Shown here: in pieces, positions 55,213 through 64,000 of the stretch
How positions within the stretch are numbered: position 1 is the first letter of the stretch
How the letters are laid out: each line of letters opens with the position of its first letter
Assembly: GCA_905397405.1 (NCBI GenBank)
Contig: CAJPVJ010000001.1
Span: 310,001 to 374,000, forward strand
DNA length: 64,000 bases
Direction: 5' to 3'
Source of the DNA: Oppiella nova
Taxonomy: Eukaryota; Arthropoda; Arachnida; Sarcoptiformes; Oppiidae
Position numbers and translations under genes: made by a program
Notes under the pieces: generated by a model
Told to the model about the DNA's origin: nothing
Databases searched by the model: none
The model's input: the letters and a program-made list of their open reading frames with translations, nothing else

Positions 55213-56676
55213 TTACTCTTTTTCGACTTGAATGGGTTGTACATCCATCTGATCATAAGCGATCAATTTAGATTTGTGTTTCCACTTATAGCCAAGCCAG
55301 ATAACAAGAAACAGCGGAATACTAATATACGTAGACAACACACTCATCCATTTTCCATCAAGCACAGCTTCTGCATTTTGGCCAAGAATAATGATGGCAC
55401 AAAGAATAAAGGCAAACCACGGACCAAAAGGGAAGAATTTTGCACGATAAGCGAGATCTTCAAGTTTATAGCCTTGAGCTAAATAACCTTTACGGAAGCG
55501 ATAATGTGAGATTGCGATACCTAACCAGACAATAAAACCGCACATACCTGACATGTTTAGCAACCAAGTAAACACGACACTTTCACCAATAAAGGTGGTT
55601 AAGAAACACAGTGCCGCAATTGCCGTTGTTGCATACAGTGCATTCATGGGTACACCGCGAAGATCGAGTTTAGAGAAAACTCGTGGCGCTTTACCTTCAC
55701 GTGCCATATCAAACAACATACGTGTTGATGAATACATGCCTGAGTTACCTGCAGACATAATTGCAGTCAAAATCACGGCATTCATTAAGCCTGCTGCAAA
55801 TGCTAAACCTGCTTTTTCATATAACAGAGTAAATGGTGACAGGGTAATGTTTCCATCACCTTCCGCAGCAAGTGCAAGGTTTGGATCTGTATACGCAACC
55901 AATGTACCAATGATAAAGATACACAAGATATAAAATAAAAGAATACGCCAAAAGATTTGTTTAATGGCGATTGGAATGGTTTTTTTCGGATCCTTAGATT
56001 CACCTGCAGCGACACCGACCATCTCCGTCCCTTGGAACGAGAATCCAGCGATCATGGCAACACCGACTAAGGCTTGAAAGCCACCTACAAATGGCGCTTC
56101 ACCAACGGTCCAATTCTTGGTAATGGAATCTGTTGGATCTAACATGATTTTACCAATCATGAATAAGCCAATGACAATAAAGAAGATGATGGCAATGACT
56201 TTAACCAGTGAAAATAAAAATTCACTTTCACCAAAGCCTTTTACAGTTAAGGCATTGATACAGAAGATAATCGCAAGGAATAGCGCACTCCACCAAAAGC
56301 CGGGGATGTCTGGAAACCAAAACTTCATGATGAATTGAACGGCAACCAATTCAAATGCTACGGTAATGGCCCAGTTATACCAATAGTTCCAACCGAGTGC
56401 GAAACCAAAACCTTCTTCTACATACTTATTACCATAGGTAAAAAATGCACCTGATGTTGGATTGTGGGTTGCAAGTTCACCTAAACTGGTCATCAAGAAA
56501 TAAATCATGATACCAATCAGAACATAAGCAAGTAATGCACCACCAGGTCCAGCAGTGGCAATCGTTTGACCAGAAGCAAGGAATAACCCTGTACCAATAG
56601 AACCGCCAATGGCGATCATGTTTAAATGTCGTGCTCCAAGCTTACGCTGGAGTTGAGGATGATCTGTTTCGCTCAT
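55213..56676 (-). CDS. Amino acid permease, LysP-like (APC superfamily)
   Basis: A 487-residue carrier with 12 helices. The N-terminal LQRKLGARHLNMIAIGGSIG is the typical AAT-family start, and FSFQGTEMVGVAAGESKDPK near 230 is the GTE motif region that contacts substrate. The branch includes LysP, AroP, GabP and others. Lysine is likely given the TEMVGVAAGESKDPKKTIP pattern, but this is not proven. It starts two bases after rsmC ends, with AAGGAA as ribosome binding site, so it is cotranscribed with rsmC. Confidence 0.9.
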   Translation of the reverse strand: MSETDHPQLQRKLGARHLNMIAIGGSIGTGLFLASGQTIATAGPGGALLAYVLIGIMIYFLMTSLGELATHNPTSGAFFTYGNKYVEEGFGFALGWNYWYNWAITVAFELVAVQFIMKFWFPDIPGFWWSALFLAIIFCINALTVKGFGESEFLFSLVKVIAIIFFIVIGLFMIGKIMLDPTDSITKNWTVGEAPFVGGFQALVGVAMIAGFSFQGTEMVGVAAGESKDPKKTIPIAIKQIFWRILLFYILCIFIIGTLVAYTDPNLALAAEGDGNITLSPFTLLYEKAGLAFAAGLMNAVILTAIMSAGNSGMYSSTRMLFDMAREGKAPRVFSKLDLRGVPMNALYATTAIAALCFLTTFIGESVVFTWLLNMSGMCGFIVWLGIAISHYRFRKGYLAQGYKLEDLAYRAKFFPFGPWFAFILCAIIILGQNAEAVLDGKWMSVLSTYISIPLFLVIWLGYKWKHKSKLIAYDQMDVQPIQVEKE

Positions 56677-56678
56677 CG

Positions 56679-57710
56679 TTATTCCTTACTACTTTTTTGA
56701 GTGTTGGCGAACAGCACTTTAAAGCCTTGTTGATCTGCTTTAGTCGTACATTGACTAAAACTCTGCTCAATGAGTAATGGGTAATTTAGGAAGCGGTTTG
56801 CCACAATCCATAATTCACCACCTGATTTTAAATGTCGTCTCGCAGTTTTACATAACGTTTCACTGGCATTGTAATCTGTTTGAATACCTTGGTGAAATGG
56901 AGGGTTACTCACGATGGCGTGTAAGAACAATGGCGCATCTTCAATCCCTGTGACTGCTTTTATTTCAAGTTGTTCTAAAGGTAAATTATTTTTTTCAAAA
57001 GTCATTTGCGTTGATGCTAAAGCAAAAGCATCGACATCTAAAGCAAAAATACGATTTTTCGGATTAAGTTTACTGAGATAAGCACTGATGACACCTGCAC
57101 CACAACCAAAGTCCGCAATTTTTCCAGACGTCACTTGTTTTAGATAAGGTAAAAGCACTGCAGTTCCAATATCTAGACGATTTTGGCTAAACACACCAGG
57201 GAGTGCACAAATGCTAAGTTCTCCAGCAGGTGTTGGAACATTATAGACTTGCGCCCATTCTGCTAATGGCTTTGCTTTCACGGTTTTATCTGTGGTGAGT
57301 TGCCACATTTGACAATGACGTGCGCTATCAAGCTTGATGGCTTGACCATAAGGCTGGAGTTGTTTTGCAGCACGTTCTACACCACCTTTTTTCTCTCCAA
57401 CCAAGAAAATCGAAGCGCCAACAGCTAAACGACTGACTAAATTGTGTAAGATATAGTTGAGTAGCTCTTTTGATTTTGGAACAAAAACAACAGCCTGATC
57501 AAATTCAGCTTCTGGCAGGTCAGTACCAAAATGTACTGTTGCCTGCTGATTCTGAAAATATTGAAACTCATTGTAATTCCAAGTCCAAATGCTTGCTTCG
57601 ATGTTATGAGCTAAATTTGAAAGTAGATCATCCGTTGCTGCATTTACAAATAGCACGCGTCCAGAAAGGTAGTCATGCTGTCGAATGACAACTTCGCTTT
57701 TTGGCTCCAT
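56679..57710 (-). CDS. rsmC: 16S rRNA m2G1207 methyltransferase
   Basis: A 343-residue RsmC with two methyltransferase-fold domains. The N-terminal one (about 1-150) is degenerate; the C-terminal one has the SAM motif [15 protein letters not shown] near 197, DVDAFALAS near 222 and [10 protein letters not shown] near 263 (the NPPF motif for exocyclic amino groups). I start at [15 protein letters not shown], which matches the family start, rather than at the ATG three codons earlier; neither ribosome binding site is strong. It is followed directly by the permease. Confidence 0.92.
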   Translation of the reverse strand: MEPKSEVVIRQHDYLSGRVLFVNAATDDLLSNLAHNIEASIWTWNYNEFQYFQNQQATVHFGTDLPEAEFDQAVVFVPKSKELLNYILHNLVSRLAVGASIFLVGEKKGGVERAAKQLQPYGQAIKLDSARHCQMWQLTTDKTVKAKPLAEWAQVYNVPTPAGELSICALPGVFSQNRLDIGTAVLLPYLKQVTSGKIADFGCGAGVISAYLSKLNPKNRIFALDVDAFALASTQMTFEKNNLPLEQLEIKAVTGIEDAPLFLHAIVSNPPFHQGIQTDYNASETLCKTARRHLKSGGELWIVANRFLNYPLLIEQSFSQCTTKADQQGFKVLFANTQKSSKE

Positions 57711-57739
57711 ATTCACCATCCATCAATAAAAATTAGAGC

Positions 57740-57763
57740 AATGCCCAGTCTCAGCTGGGCATT
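57740..57763 (-). terminator. Intrinsic terminator after the NCS2 permease
   Basis: AATGCCCAG / CTGGGCATT with a 6-base loop. On the minus strand it lies right after the stop at 57780; the T-run is a few bases later. Confidence 0.65.
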
Positions 57764-57779
57764 ATAAAGAATAGATTTA

Positions 57780-59153
57780 TTATTTTTTAGTTTCGGGTAA
57801 AACTAAATTCAAAATTAATGCAGCTAGCCCGCCAGTTGCGACACCAGAACTAAAAATATTACGTGCTAATTCTGGTAAATGTTCCAAAATTTGAGGAACT
57901 TGTGCAACCCCTAGGCCGAGACCCAAAGAGATAGCAATAATCAATAACGCACGACGGTCTAGTTGAATTCCCGATAAAATGTTAATGCCTGAAGCAGCAA
58001 CAGCACCAAACATTACCATAACCGCACCACCCAGTACCGCTTGCGGTACCGCCTGAATGATACCAGCAACAGCAGGGAATAACCCCAGAATGATGAGTAG
58101 GATTGCAATCCAAATCCCAACAAAACGACTTGCAACACCCGTCAACTGAATTACACCGTTATTTTGTGCAAAGACAGAACTTGGGAATGTATTAAAAATC
58201 CCTGCAAGAAATGAGTTGGCACCATTGACCAGTACACCACCTTTAATTCGTTCCATCCACACTGGGCCATCTACAGGCTGATTTGAAATTTTAGAGGTTG
58301 CGGTGACATCGCCAATTGCTTCTAAAGACGTGACAAGATAAATAAACGCCATAGGAATAAATAAGCTCCATGAGAAGCTAATTCCAAAATGCATTGGTGT
58401 CGGAATTTGAATCAATGGGGCATCTTTTAAACCAGAAAAATCTAAATAGCCCATAAAGCCCGCAAGAATATAGCCAATGACTAAAGCAATAAGAATTGCA
58501 GAACTTTTCACCCAAACCACTTTGAAGCGATTGAGAAGGACGATAATTGCCAACACTGTACATGACATGATGAGATTGTCGGCGCTGGCAAACGTATGGC
58601 TTTCCATGGCTTGGTAGCCACCACCCATGCTGATTAAACCTTCTTTAATTAAGGTTAAACCAATCAACAGTACCACAATCCCTGTAACCAAGGGCGTGAT
58701 CAACTTTTTTACCCAAGGTAAAATACGTGAAACACCCATTTCAATAAATGAGCCTGCAATGACCACACCAAAAATAGATGCCATAACCGCTTCTACTGGT
58801 GTGCCCGCAGCAACCATGGCAGAACCAATCCCAATCATTGGACCAATAAAGTTAAAGCTTGTACCTTGAACAATCAGTAGCCCTGCACCAAAGGGTCCAA
58901 TTTTTTTACATTGTAAGAATGTTGCTACCCCAGAAATCACCAATGACATGGAAAGAATCATGTTGGTATCTTGAGGAGAAACACCTAAAGCTAAACAAAT
59001 CAGTAAACCGGGTGTTACAATTGGAACAATAATCGCAAGTAAATGTTGCAAAGCCGCAAAAAAAGCGATGAGTGGTTTTGGGCGATCATCTAGACCATAA
59101 ACAAGATCAATTTGAGCCTGTTTCTGATTGGGAGAGGGGATAGAATTGGACAT
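57780..59153 (-). CDS. NCS2-family nucleobase permease (xanthine/urate type)
   Basis: A 457-residue transporter with about 14 helices. The family signature QNNGVIQLTGVASRFVG lies near 317, and TSLEAIGDVTATSKIS near 270 holds the substrate-contacting Glu. The QNxG type with Leu-Thr-Gly points to the xanthine/uric acid branch (XanP/UacT) rather than uracil. No purine catabolic genes are close. It is divergent from typA. Confidence 0.9.
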   Translation of the reverse strand: MSNSIPSPNQKQAQIDLVYGLDDRPKPLIAFFAALQHLLAIIVPIVTPGLLICLALGVSPQDTNMILSMSLVISGVATFLQCKKIGPFGAGLLIVQGTSFNFIGPMIGIGSAMVAAGTPVEAVMASIFGVVIAGSFIEMGVSRILPWVKKLITPLVTGIVVLLIGLTLIKEGLISMGGGYQAMESHTFASADNLIMSCTVLAIIVLLNRFKVVWVKSSAILIALVIGYILAGFMGYLDFSGLKDAPLIQIPTPMHFGISFSWSLFIPMAFIYLVTSLEAIGDVTATSKISNQPVDGPVWMERIKGGVLVNGANSFLAGIFNTFPSSVFAQNNGVIQLTGVASRFVGIWIAILLIILGLFPAVAGIIQAVPQAVLGGAVMVMFGAVAASGINILSGIQLDRRALLIIAISLGLGLGVAQVPQILEHLPELARNIFSSGVATGGLAALILNLVLPETKK

Positions 59154-59248
59154 GGCACAGCAATTGGAAGTGGCAAGATGGCGCTATTCTAATCGCTTTA
59201 CACACTATTACAAAATAAAAAGCCTGCCGTTGTGAAAAAAACTTGTAA

Positions 59249-59266
59249 CTGTCAATAAACTGTCAC
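59249..59266 (+). promoter_or_regulatory. Pho box upstream of typA
   Basis: CTGTCAA-TAAA-CTGTCAC, part of two 11-bp direct repeats (AACTGTCAATA, AACTGTCACTA). A perfect TATAAT lies at 59290-59295, further (23 bases) than usual from a PhoB site, and no good -35 is present. Confidence 0.45.
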
Positions 59267-59327
59267 TACTAAAAGTTAAGATTTTTCTGTATAATTTGCC
59301 CTCAAATTTAAAGCGTATCGAATTTAC

Positions 59328-61163
59328 ATGTCTGATATTAAAACTCTCCGTAATATTGCCATCATCGCGCACGTCGACCATGGTAAAACGACTCTTGTCG
59401 ACAAACTTTTACAACAATCAGGTGCACTCGGTGACCGCGCGGGTGAGATTGAGCGTGTTATGGATTCGAATGCGCTTGAGTCTGAACGCGGTATTACCAT
59501 TCTTGCAAAAAACACTGCAATCAAATGGTTAGACAAGCGTACAAATACTGAATACCGCATCAACATCGTCGACACCCCAGGACATGCTGACTTTGGTGGT
59601 GAAGTTGAACGTGTAATGTCTATGGTTGACTGCGTACTTCTTCTTGTCGATTCACAAGAAGGCCCAATGCCACAAACTCGCTTTGTAACACAAAAAGCGT
59701 TTGCTCGTGGTTTGAAGCCAATTGTTATCATCAACAAAGTAGATAAGCCAAGCGCTCGTCCAGACTGGGTAATCGATCAAGTATTTGATTTGTTCGATAA
59801 CTTAGGTGGTAGTGATGAACAGTTAGACTTCCCAATCGTATATGCTTCTGGCTTACGTGGTGTTGCTGGTCCTTCTCCTGAAGAATTAGCAGAAGATATG
59901 ACGCCGTTGTTCGAAACAATCGTAGATATCGTTGAACCACCAGCAGTTGATATTGATGGTCCATTCCAAATGCAAATTTCATCACTTGACTATAATAGTT
60001 TCGTGGGTGTAATTGGTGTTGGTCGTATTCAACGTGGTTCAGTAAAAACCAATACACCAGTGACTGTTATCGATAAAGATGGCAAAACACGTAACGGTCG
60101 TATCTTAAAAATTATGGGTTACCATGGTTTAGAGCGTGTAGATGTAGATTCTGCTCAAGCGGGTGATATCGTATGTATCACTGGTTTAGATGCTTTGAAC
60201 ATTTCTGACACAATCTGTGATCCTAAAAATGTTGAAGCATTACCTGCATTGTCTGTAGATGAACCTACAGTTTCGATGACGTTCCAAGTAAACAACTCAC
60301 CGTTTGCTGGTAAAGAAGGTAAATTTGTAACTTCACGTAATATCCGTGAGCGTTTAGATCGCGAATTGATCCATAACGTTGCTTTACGTGTTGAAGATAC
60401 TGACAGTCCAGACCGTTTCAAAGTTTCTGGTCGTGGTGAACTTCACCTTTCAGTATTGATTGAAACCATGCGTCGTGAAGGCTTCGAGATGGGTGTTTCT
60501 CGTCCGCAAGTGATCATGAAAGAAGTTGATGGCGAAACTCAAGAACCATACGAAAACGTTACTTTTGATGTTGAAGAACAACATCAGGGTTCTGTTATGG
60601 AACAAATGGGTAACCGTAAAGGTGAGTTGACCAATATGGAAGTTGACGGTAAAGGCCGTATCCGTATTGAAGCAACTGTTCCATCACGTGGTTTGATTGG
60701 TTTCCGTTCTGAATTCTTAACCATTACCTCTGGTACTGGTATCATGACTTCAAGCTTCTCGCATTACGGTACAGCTAAACAAGGTGCAGTTGCGAAACGT
60801 CAAAACGGTGTGTTGATCTCTATGGTTAACGGTACTTGCTTAGCGTTTGCATTGTTCACTTTACAAGACCGTGGTCGTCTATTTGCTGAACCACAGTTAG
60901 AAGTTTATGAAGGTATGATCGTGGGTATGAACTCTCGTTCAGACGACATGACTGTGAACCCAACCAAAGCGAAGCAGTTAACCAACATGCGTGCATCTGG
61001 TACAGATGAAGCGTTAACGTTAACACCTGCAATTAAATTCACGCTTGAACAAGCATTAGAATTTATTGAAGATGACGAATTAGTTGAAGTAACACCTAAA
61101 TCAGTTCGTATTCGTAAAAAATTCTTAACTGAAAATGAACGTAAACGTGCTTCACGTGGCTAA
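59328..61163 (+). CDS. typA: Ribosome-associated GTPase TypA/BipA
   Basis: A 611-residue translational GTPase. G1 is AHVDHGKTTLVDKLL near 14, G2 RGITILAKN near 49, G3 DTPGHADFGG near 75 and G4 NKVDK near 129. EF-Tu domain 2, two EF-G-like domains and the unique C-terminal domain (GMIVGMNSRSDDMTVNPTK near 533) follow. It is implicated in ribosome assembly and stress, especially cold. The length equals that of E. coli BipA plus four residues. A possible Pho box lies upstream. Confidence 0.97.
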   Translation: MSDIKTLRNIAIIAHVDHGKTTLVDKLLQQSGALGDRAGEIERVMDSNALESERGITILAKNTAIKWLDKRTNTEYRINIVDTPGHADFGGEVERVMSMVDCVLLLVDSQEGPMPQTRFVTQKAFARGLKPIVIINKVDKPSARPDWVIDQVFDLFDNLGGSDEQLDFPIVYASGLRGVAGPSPEELAEDMTPLFETIVDIVEPPAVDIDGPFQMQISSLDYNSFVGVIGVGRIQRGSVKTNTPVTVIDKDGKTRNGRILKIMGYHGLERVDVDSAQAGDIVCITGLDALNISDTICDPKNVEALPALSVDEPTVSMTFQVNNSPFAGKEGKFVTSRNIRERLDRELIHNVALRVEDTDSPDRFKVSGRGELHLSVLIETMRREGFEMGVSRPQVIMKEVDGETQEPYENVTFDVEEQHQGSVMEQMGNRKGELTNMEVDGKGRIRIEATVPSRGLIGFRSEFLTITSGTGIMTSSFSHYGTAKQGAVAKRQNGVLISMVNGTCLAFALFTLQDRGRLFAEPQLEVYEGMIVGMNSRSDDMTVNPTKAKQLTNMRASGTDEALTLTPAIKFTLEQALEFIEDDELVEVTPKSVRIRKKFLTENERKRASRG

Positions 61164-61193
61164 GCGTTCAAACTGGAAATAATTTAATTTCTA

Positions 61194-61232
61194 GAAAAAA
61201 ACCGCAATTTTTTAATAAATTGCGGTTTTTTT
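61194..61232 (+). terminator. Intrinsic terminator after typA
   Basis: AACCGCAATTT / AAATTGCGGTT in A- and T-runs, loop about 6 bases. Confidence 0.9.
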
Positions 61233-61355
61233 ATATAAATGTAAAAGAATATTGGTTTTTAATAAAAAGCGAGTAAATTAGGCGGAAATATATGTTGAAA
61301 CATAATGTATACTTCGTCACATAAAAAATACGCAAAATCGGCGTGGAGTTAAAAT

Positions 61356-61787
61356 ATGAGTATTCTTTCAGAGTTCAGAGAATTTGCCATTAAAGGCAAT
61401 ATGATGGATTTGGCAATTGGTGTCATCATTGGTGGTGCTTTCAATAAAATTATCGACTCATTAGTGAAAGACGTGATTATGCCTTTAATCACAGTGATTA
61501 CGGGTGGTGGTGTTGATTTTACCCAAAAATTTGTCGTACTTGGCGATAACCCAAATAACCTTTCATCATTGGATGAATTAACCAAAGCCGGAATTAATGT
61601 ATTAACCTATGGTAATTTCATCACAATTGTATTGAACTTCCTGATCTTAATGTGGGTGGTTTTCTTGTTGGTTAAATTCCTCAATAAAATTCGTAAACCT
61701 GCTGAAGAAGCTCCAGCTGCTACACCAGAAGATATTGCATTACTGCGTGAAATTCGTGATGAATTAAAGAAACGCCCTGAAGCTTAA
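61356..61787 (+). CDS. mscL: Large-conductance mechanosensitive channel
   Basis: A 143-residue MscL: N-terminal amphipathic helix [22 protein letters not shown]1 with [18 protein letters not shown] (the Gly-rich pore face), a periplasmic loop and TM2 ([20 protein letters not shown]). The C-terminal helix bundle includes [17 protein letters not shown]. It opens on membrane tension during hypo-osmotic shock. GGAG precedes the ATG, and a terminator follows at 61873. Confidence 0.97.
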   Translation: MSILSEFREFAIKGNMMDLAIGVIIGGAFNKIIDSLVKDVIMPLITVITGGGVDFTQKFVVLGDNPNNLSSLDELTKAGINVLTYGNFITIVLNFLILMWVVFLLVKFLNKIRKPAEEAPAATPEDIALLREIRDELKKRPEA

Positions 61788-61872
61788 TCTTCATTAAATT
61801 GATTCAAATTACAGTATTTTAATATATCTAAACCCTGATAAAGGTATTAAATCATTGTAAAAGAGTTGAATG

Positions 61873-61901
61873 AAACGGTACGATCAAGTACCGTTTTTTA
61901 T
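61873..61901 (+). terminator. Intrinsic terminator after mscL
   Basis: AAACGGTAC / GTACCGTTT with a 6-base loop, then a T-run. Confidence 0.88.
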
Positions 61902-61927
61902 GCAAGCAAGAAAATAGGGATGGGCTG

Positions 61928-62566
61928 ATGAAAAAAAACATAGGGATTATGGCAATACTTATCAGTTTGTATGCATGTTCAGAGCATCCAAAAGAGCAGC
62001 AATCCGCTGATACTCAAACATCTACACAAGCGGATCGAAACCGACCTGCCAGTGGTTTAACCTTTAATGAGATGCCAAATGAAGATACCAGCTATGCCAC
62101 TATAGAAACCGACTCAGTGGATGAAAATGAAACATTACTGTTGGCCCTACAAACACGTTTATTAAAAGCCAATTTTGAGTTTATAGAAAAAGACAGTGGT
62201 AGTTCTTGGTCTGAAAATGATTGTTCTCTGAATAAAGTGATTCAAGTAAAAGGTGAGGGCATTCGCTCTTATAAGGCAATCAGTAAAGTTAAGTTAGGTG
62301 ATGAAAAACAATATCGTCCAGATTTTGTTTTGCTGGTTTTTGCGTTTAAGGATGAACAGCTTGCTGAGCAAAGTTTTCAAATGCTTAAGTCTGCTGTCTA
62401 TTCAGCAGGAGGGTACTGTAATGGTAAATCTCCTGAAACCATCGTCAGAAATGGCAATGAAATATTTTACTTTACCACTCGGGAAGAAGCATTTAGATCA
62501 TATATTGATGATTATGCGAAGTTTATTCATGAATTTAAACCTGAGCAAATTGATTCGAAAATATAG
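61928..62566 (+). CDS. Lipoprotein of unknown function, 212 aa
   Basis: The signal MKKNIGIMAILISLYAC has Cys17 as the lipidation site. A Gln/Thr/Asp-rich linker (KEQQSADTQTSTQADRN) leads to a domain of about 140 residues with two cysteines (SENDCSLNKVIQ, GGYCNGKSPE) that may form a disulfide. There is no family I recognise. GGG/GGAT precedes the ATG. It is alone between the mscL terminator and the ppiC-mutM pair. Confidence 0.75.
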   Translation: MKKNIGIMAILISLYACSEHPKEQQSADTQTSTQADRNRPASGLTFNEMPNEDTSYATIETDSVDENETLLLALQTRLLKANFEFIEKDSGSSWSENDCSLNKVIQVKGEGIRSYKAISKVKLGDEKQYRPDFVLLVFAFKDEQLAEQSFQMLKSAVYSAGGYCNGKSPETIVRNGNEIFYFTTREEAFRSYIDDYAKFIHEFKPEQIDSKI

Positions 62567-62821
62567 GATGGTTTAAAGTGACTAGAACAGCTCAGATTTT
62601 TATTGTTTTGTTGTCTTAATAAACAATAAGGTTTAAAGCAAATATTAACATCCTTGTCATTGCGCTACGTGATAGACACACTTTGAAAGCCTGAATGATC
62701 GAAAAGCAAAAGTATTTTAATTTAGCTTCAGTGATGGTGGTTGTTGTGACTCTAATTTGAACATTGCTGATAAATAGTGGAACATTCTCTCAATGTCTCC
62801 AAAAGAATGTAAATCTTTAAA

Positions 62822-63106
62822 CTAAAAATCCATGCGAAATTTAATCTCAACCAAGTGAAAGCCGAATTGGCTTTTTACTGGGCCATGAAGTACACGTTCA
62901 GCAGCGGTAAATACCAGTTTATCAATCACAGGAACAAGTTGTCCTTTTTTTACTTCACCCAGTTCACCACCACGTTTTGCTGAATTACATGTGGAATGCT
63001 GTTTGGCCACTTTGGCAAAATCAGCGCCATCATGGATTTTCTTCTTAAGTTGTTCAGCCAAGTCCTTATCTTTGACGAGAATATGTCGAACGATTGCAGT
63101 TTTCAT
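62822..63106 (-). CDS. ppiC: Parvulin-type peptidyl-prolyl isomerase (PpiC)
   Basis: A 94-residue single-domain parvulin with no signal peptide: VRHILVKDKDLAEQL, FAKVAKQHSTCNSAKRGGELG near 30-50 (the active-site Cys/Ser loop) and GPVKSQFGFHLVEIKFR at the end. It catalyses cis-trans isomerisation of proline peptide bonds in the cytoplasm. It is translationally coupled to mutM (ATGA overlap). Confidence 0.95.
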   Translation of the reverse strand: MKTAIVRHILVKDKDLAEQLKKKIHDGADFAKVAKQHSTCNSAKRGGELGEVKKGQLVPVIDKLVFTAAERVLHGPVKSQFGFHLVEIKFRMDF

Positions 63107-63954
63107 TTACTTTTTCCTCGTGGTTTTTGTGGGATGCTCTTCGCGATCTTTAATGGCTGGCATTGTGGGCAAAACACACTGGCTCTTTGTCCTAACTTTA
63201 AATTTTCTAAAGTGGTTTCACAGTTAATACACATCTCACCCGCACGACCATAAGCCAATAAGGTCTGCTGAAAGTAGCCATTCTCACCCATGGCGTTGCT
63301 ATAGTCTCTTAAGGTTGAACCACCCAAATCAATCGCTTGCTTTAAAATTCGTTTAATTTCGATGACCAATTTTTGAATTTGCGCTTTCGTCAAACTCGAA
63401 GCAGGCTGTGCAGGGTGAATCCCTAAATTAAATAAGCTTTCGGTTGCATAAATATTGCCTACACCCACAACAATATGATTATCCATGATTGCAACTTTTG
63501 TGCCGACATTTTTATTTTTAAACTTTTCTGCTAAATATTCGGCATGAAATTCATCACTCAATGGTTCAGGCCCTAAAGTATCAATCAATTTTGTTTGGCT
63601 TTCTTCATTCAGCCAAATGATACAACCAAAACGTCGAGGGTCATGATAGCGCAGCTGTGTGTCTTCAAACTGAATGATCAGATGGTCATGCTTTCTAAGC
63701 GCTTCATGTTCATCACAGATTCTAAAACTACCAGACATACCCAAATGCCATAACATGCTATGGGTTTCAAACTCTGCCAAAATGTATTTTGAACGACGTG
63801 TTAAGCGAACGAGTTTTTGACCTTGAAGTTGTTGAATATCTTCGGGAATAGGCCAGCGTAACCGTGACTCACGCACTTGAACATGAAGAACTTTCTGGTC
63901 GATCAGGGGGAGTAAACTGGTTTTTGTTGTTTCAACTTCAGGTAATTCAGGCAT
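63103..63954 (-). CDS. mutM: Formamidopyrimidine-DNA glycosylase
   Basis: A 283-residue Fpg. The N-terminal Pro (P2) and Glu (E3) of MPELPEVETTK are the catalytic nucleophile and acid. RRSKYILAEF near 56 holds the lysine. The H2TH region follows (GVGNIYATESLF near 165). The C-terminal zinc finger has CINCETTLENL and CPQCQ near 236-265. It removes 8-oxoguanine and Fapy lesions. It is about ten residues longer than the E. coli enzyme. No ribosome binding site is visible before ATG at 63954; the last 46 bases of the window hold nothing recognisable. Confidence 0.97.
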   Translation of the reverse strand: MPELPEVETTKTSLLPLIDQKVLHVQVRESRLRWPIPEDIQQLQGQKLVRLTRRSKYILAEFETHSMLWHLGMSGSFRICDEHEALRKHDHLIIQFEDTQLRYHDPRRFGCIIWLNEESQTKLIDTLGPEPLSDEFHAEYLAEKFKNKNVGTKVAIMDNHIVVGVGNIYATESLFNLGIHPAQPASSLTKAQIQKLVIEIKRILKQAIDLGGSTLRDYSNAMGENGYFQQTLLAYGRAGEMCINCETTLENLKLGQRASVFCPQCQPLKIAKSIPQKPRGKSK

Positions 63955-64000
63955 GCACTTGTCACATTGGTGTGAGGACTGAATATTGTATGCAAGAATT

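Noticed and set aside
59324-59737. 137-residue minus frame opposite typA
   Set aside because: It is opposite the G domain of TypA, whose motifs are intact.

Overview
The window reads as a 64 kb stretch of a low-GC gammaproteobacterial chromosome, almost certainly Acinetobacter. The 343-residue OmpA (start 51324), the split thrS-infC / rpmI-rplT arrangement, the paired long acyl-CoA dehydrogenases and the overall protein sequences all fit that genus. The OmpA ends in SRTVTK and lacks the Ala/Pro/Gln-rich tail I remember for A. baumannii OmpA, so another species of the genus is likely (inference from memory). There are no rRNA or tRNA genes, no CRISPR array, no complete insertion sequence and no prophage.

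Layout. 1-1340: the N-terminus of a PsiE-like membrane protein, a small uncharacterised protein and a PaiB-type FMN-binding protein. 1562-5338: two related acyl-CoA dehydrogenases. 5339-11605: an accessory island with a whole, Sec-exported Rhs/YD-repeat protein carrying an LHH-type C-terminal nuclease domain, its translationally coupled putative immunity gene, and small orphan reading-frame pieces on both sides. 11865-19233: an acyl-CoA synthetase, an AraC-type regulator and a divergent three-gene operon (ceramidase-like amidase, lactone-oxidase-type flavoenzyme, alanine-racemase-fold PLP enzyme). 19410-27448: translation genes thrS-infC and rpmI-rplT separated by a GST, small membrane proteins, a double TonB-C-domain protein and an MFS transporter. 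27449-30800: small accessory genes (ParB-like, variant P-loop kinase, NADAR, a tail-anchored unknown). 31018-34803: pheS-pheT-ihfA. 35182-37762: alanine-zipper lipoprotein, rho, trxA. 38055-43241: ppx, accA, tilS, proC, yggT. 43381-54815: polA, a DUF2339 membrane protein, thiolase, an orphan FimT pseudopilin, ompA and a small OmpA-like lipoprotein, a C39-like protein and rtcB. 55213-63954: amino-acid permease, rsmC, NCS2 permease, typA, mscL, a lipoprotein, ppiC and mutM.

Regulation seen in the sequence. The thrS leader holds a hairpin with a 7-base loop that copies a tRNA-Thr(UGU) anticodon loop. infC starts at AUU. The rpmI leader folds. The rho leader is C-rich and G-poor. Pho boxes built from two 11-bp repeats lie upstream of ppx and typA. 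Upstream of rtcB is a compact, previously unlabelled unit: a consensus promoter, a 9-codon ORF with a strong ribosome binding site, and an intrinsic terminator.

The best candidates for something undescribed are the rtcB leader unit, the AraC / ceramidase-like / flavoenzyme / PLP-enzyme cluster, and the Rhs island. Function in all three is inferred from families and context only.
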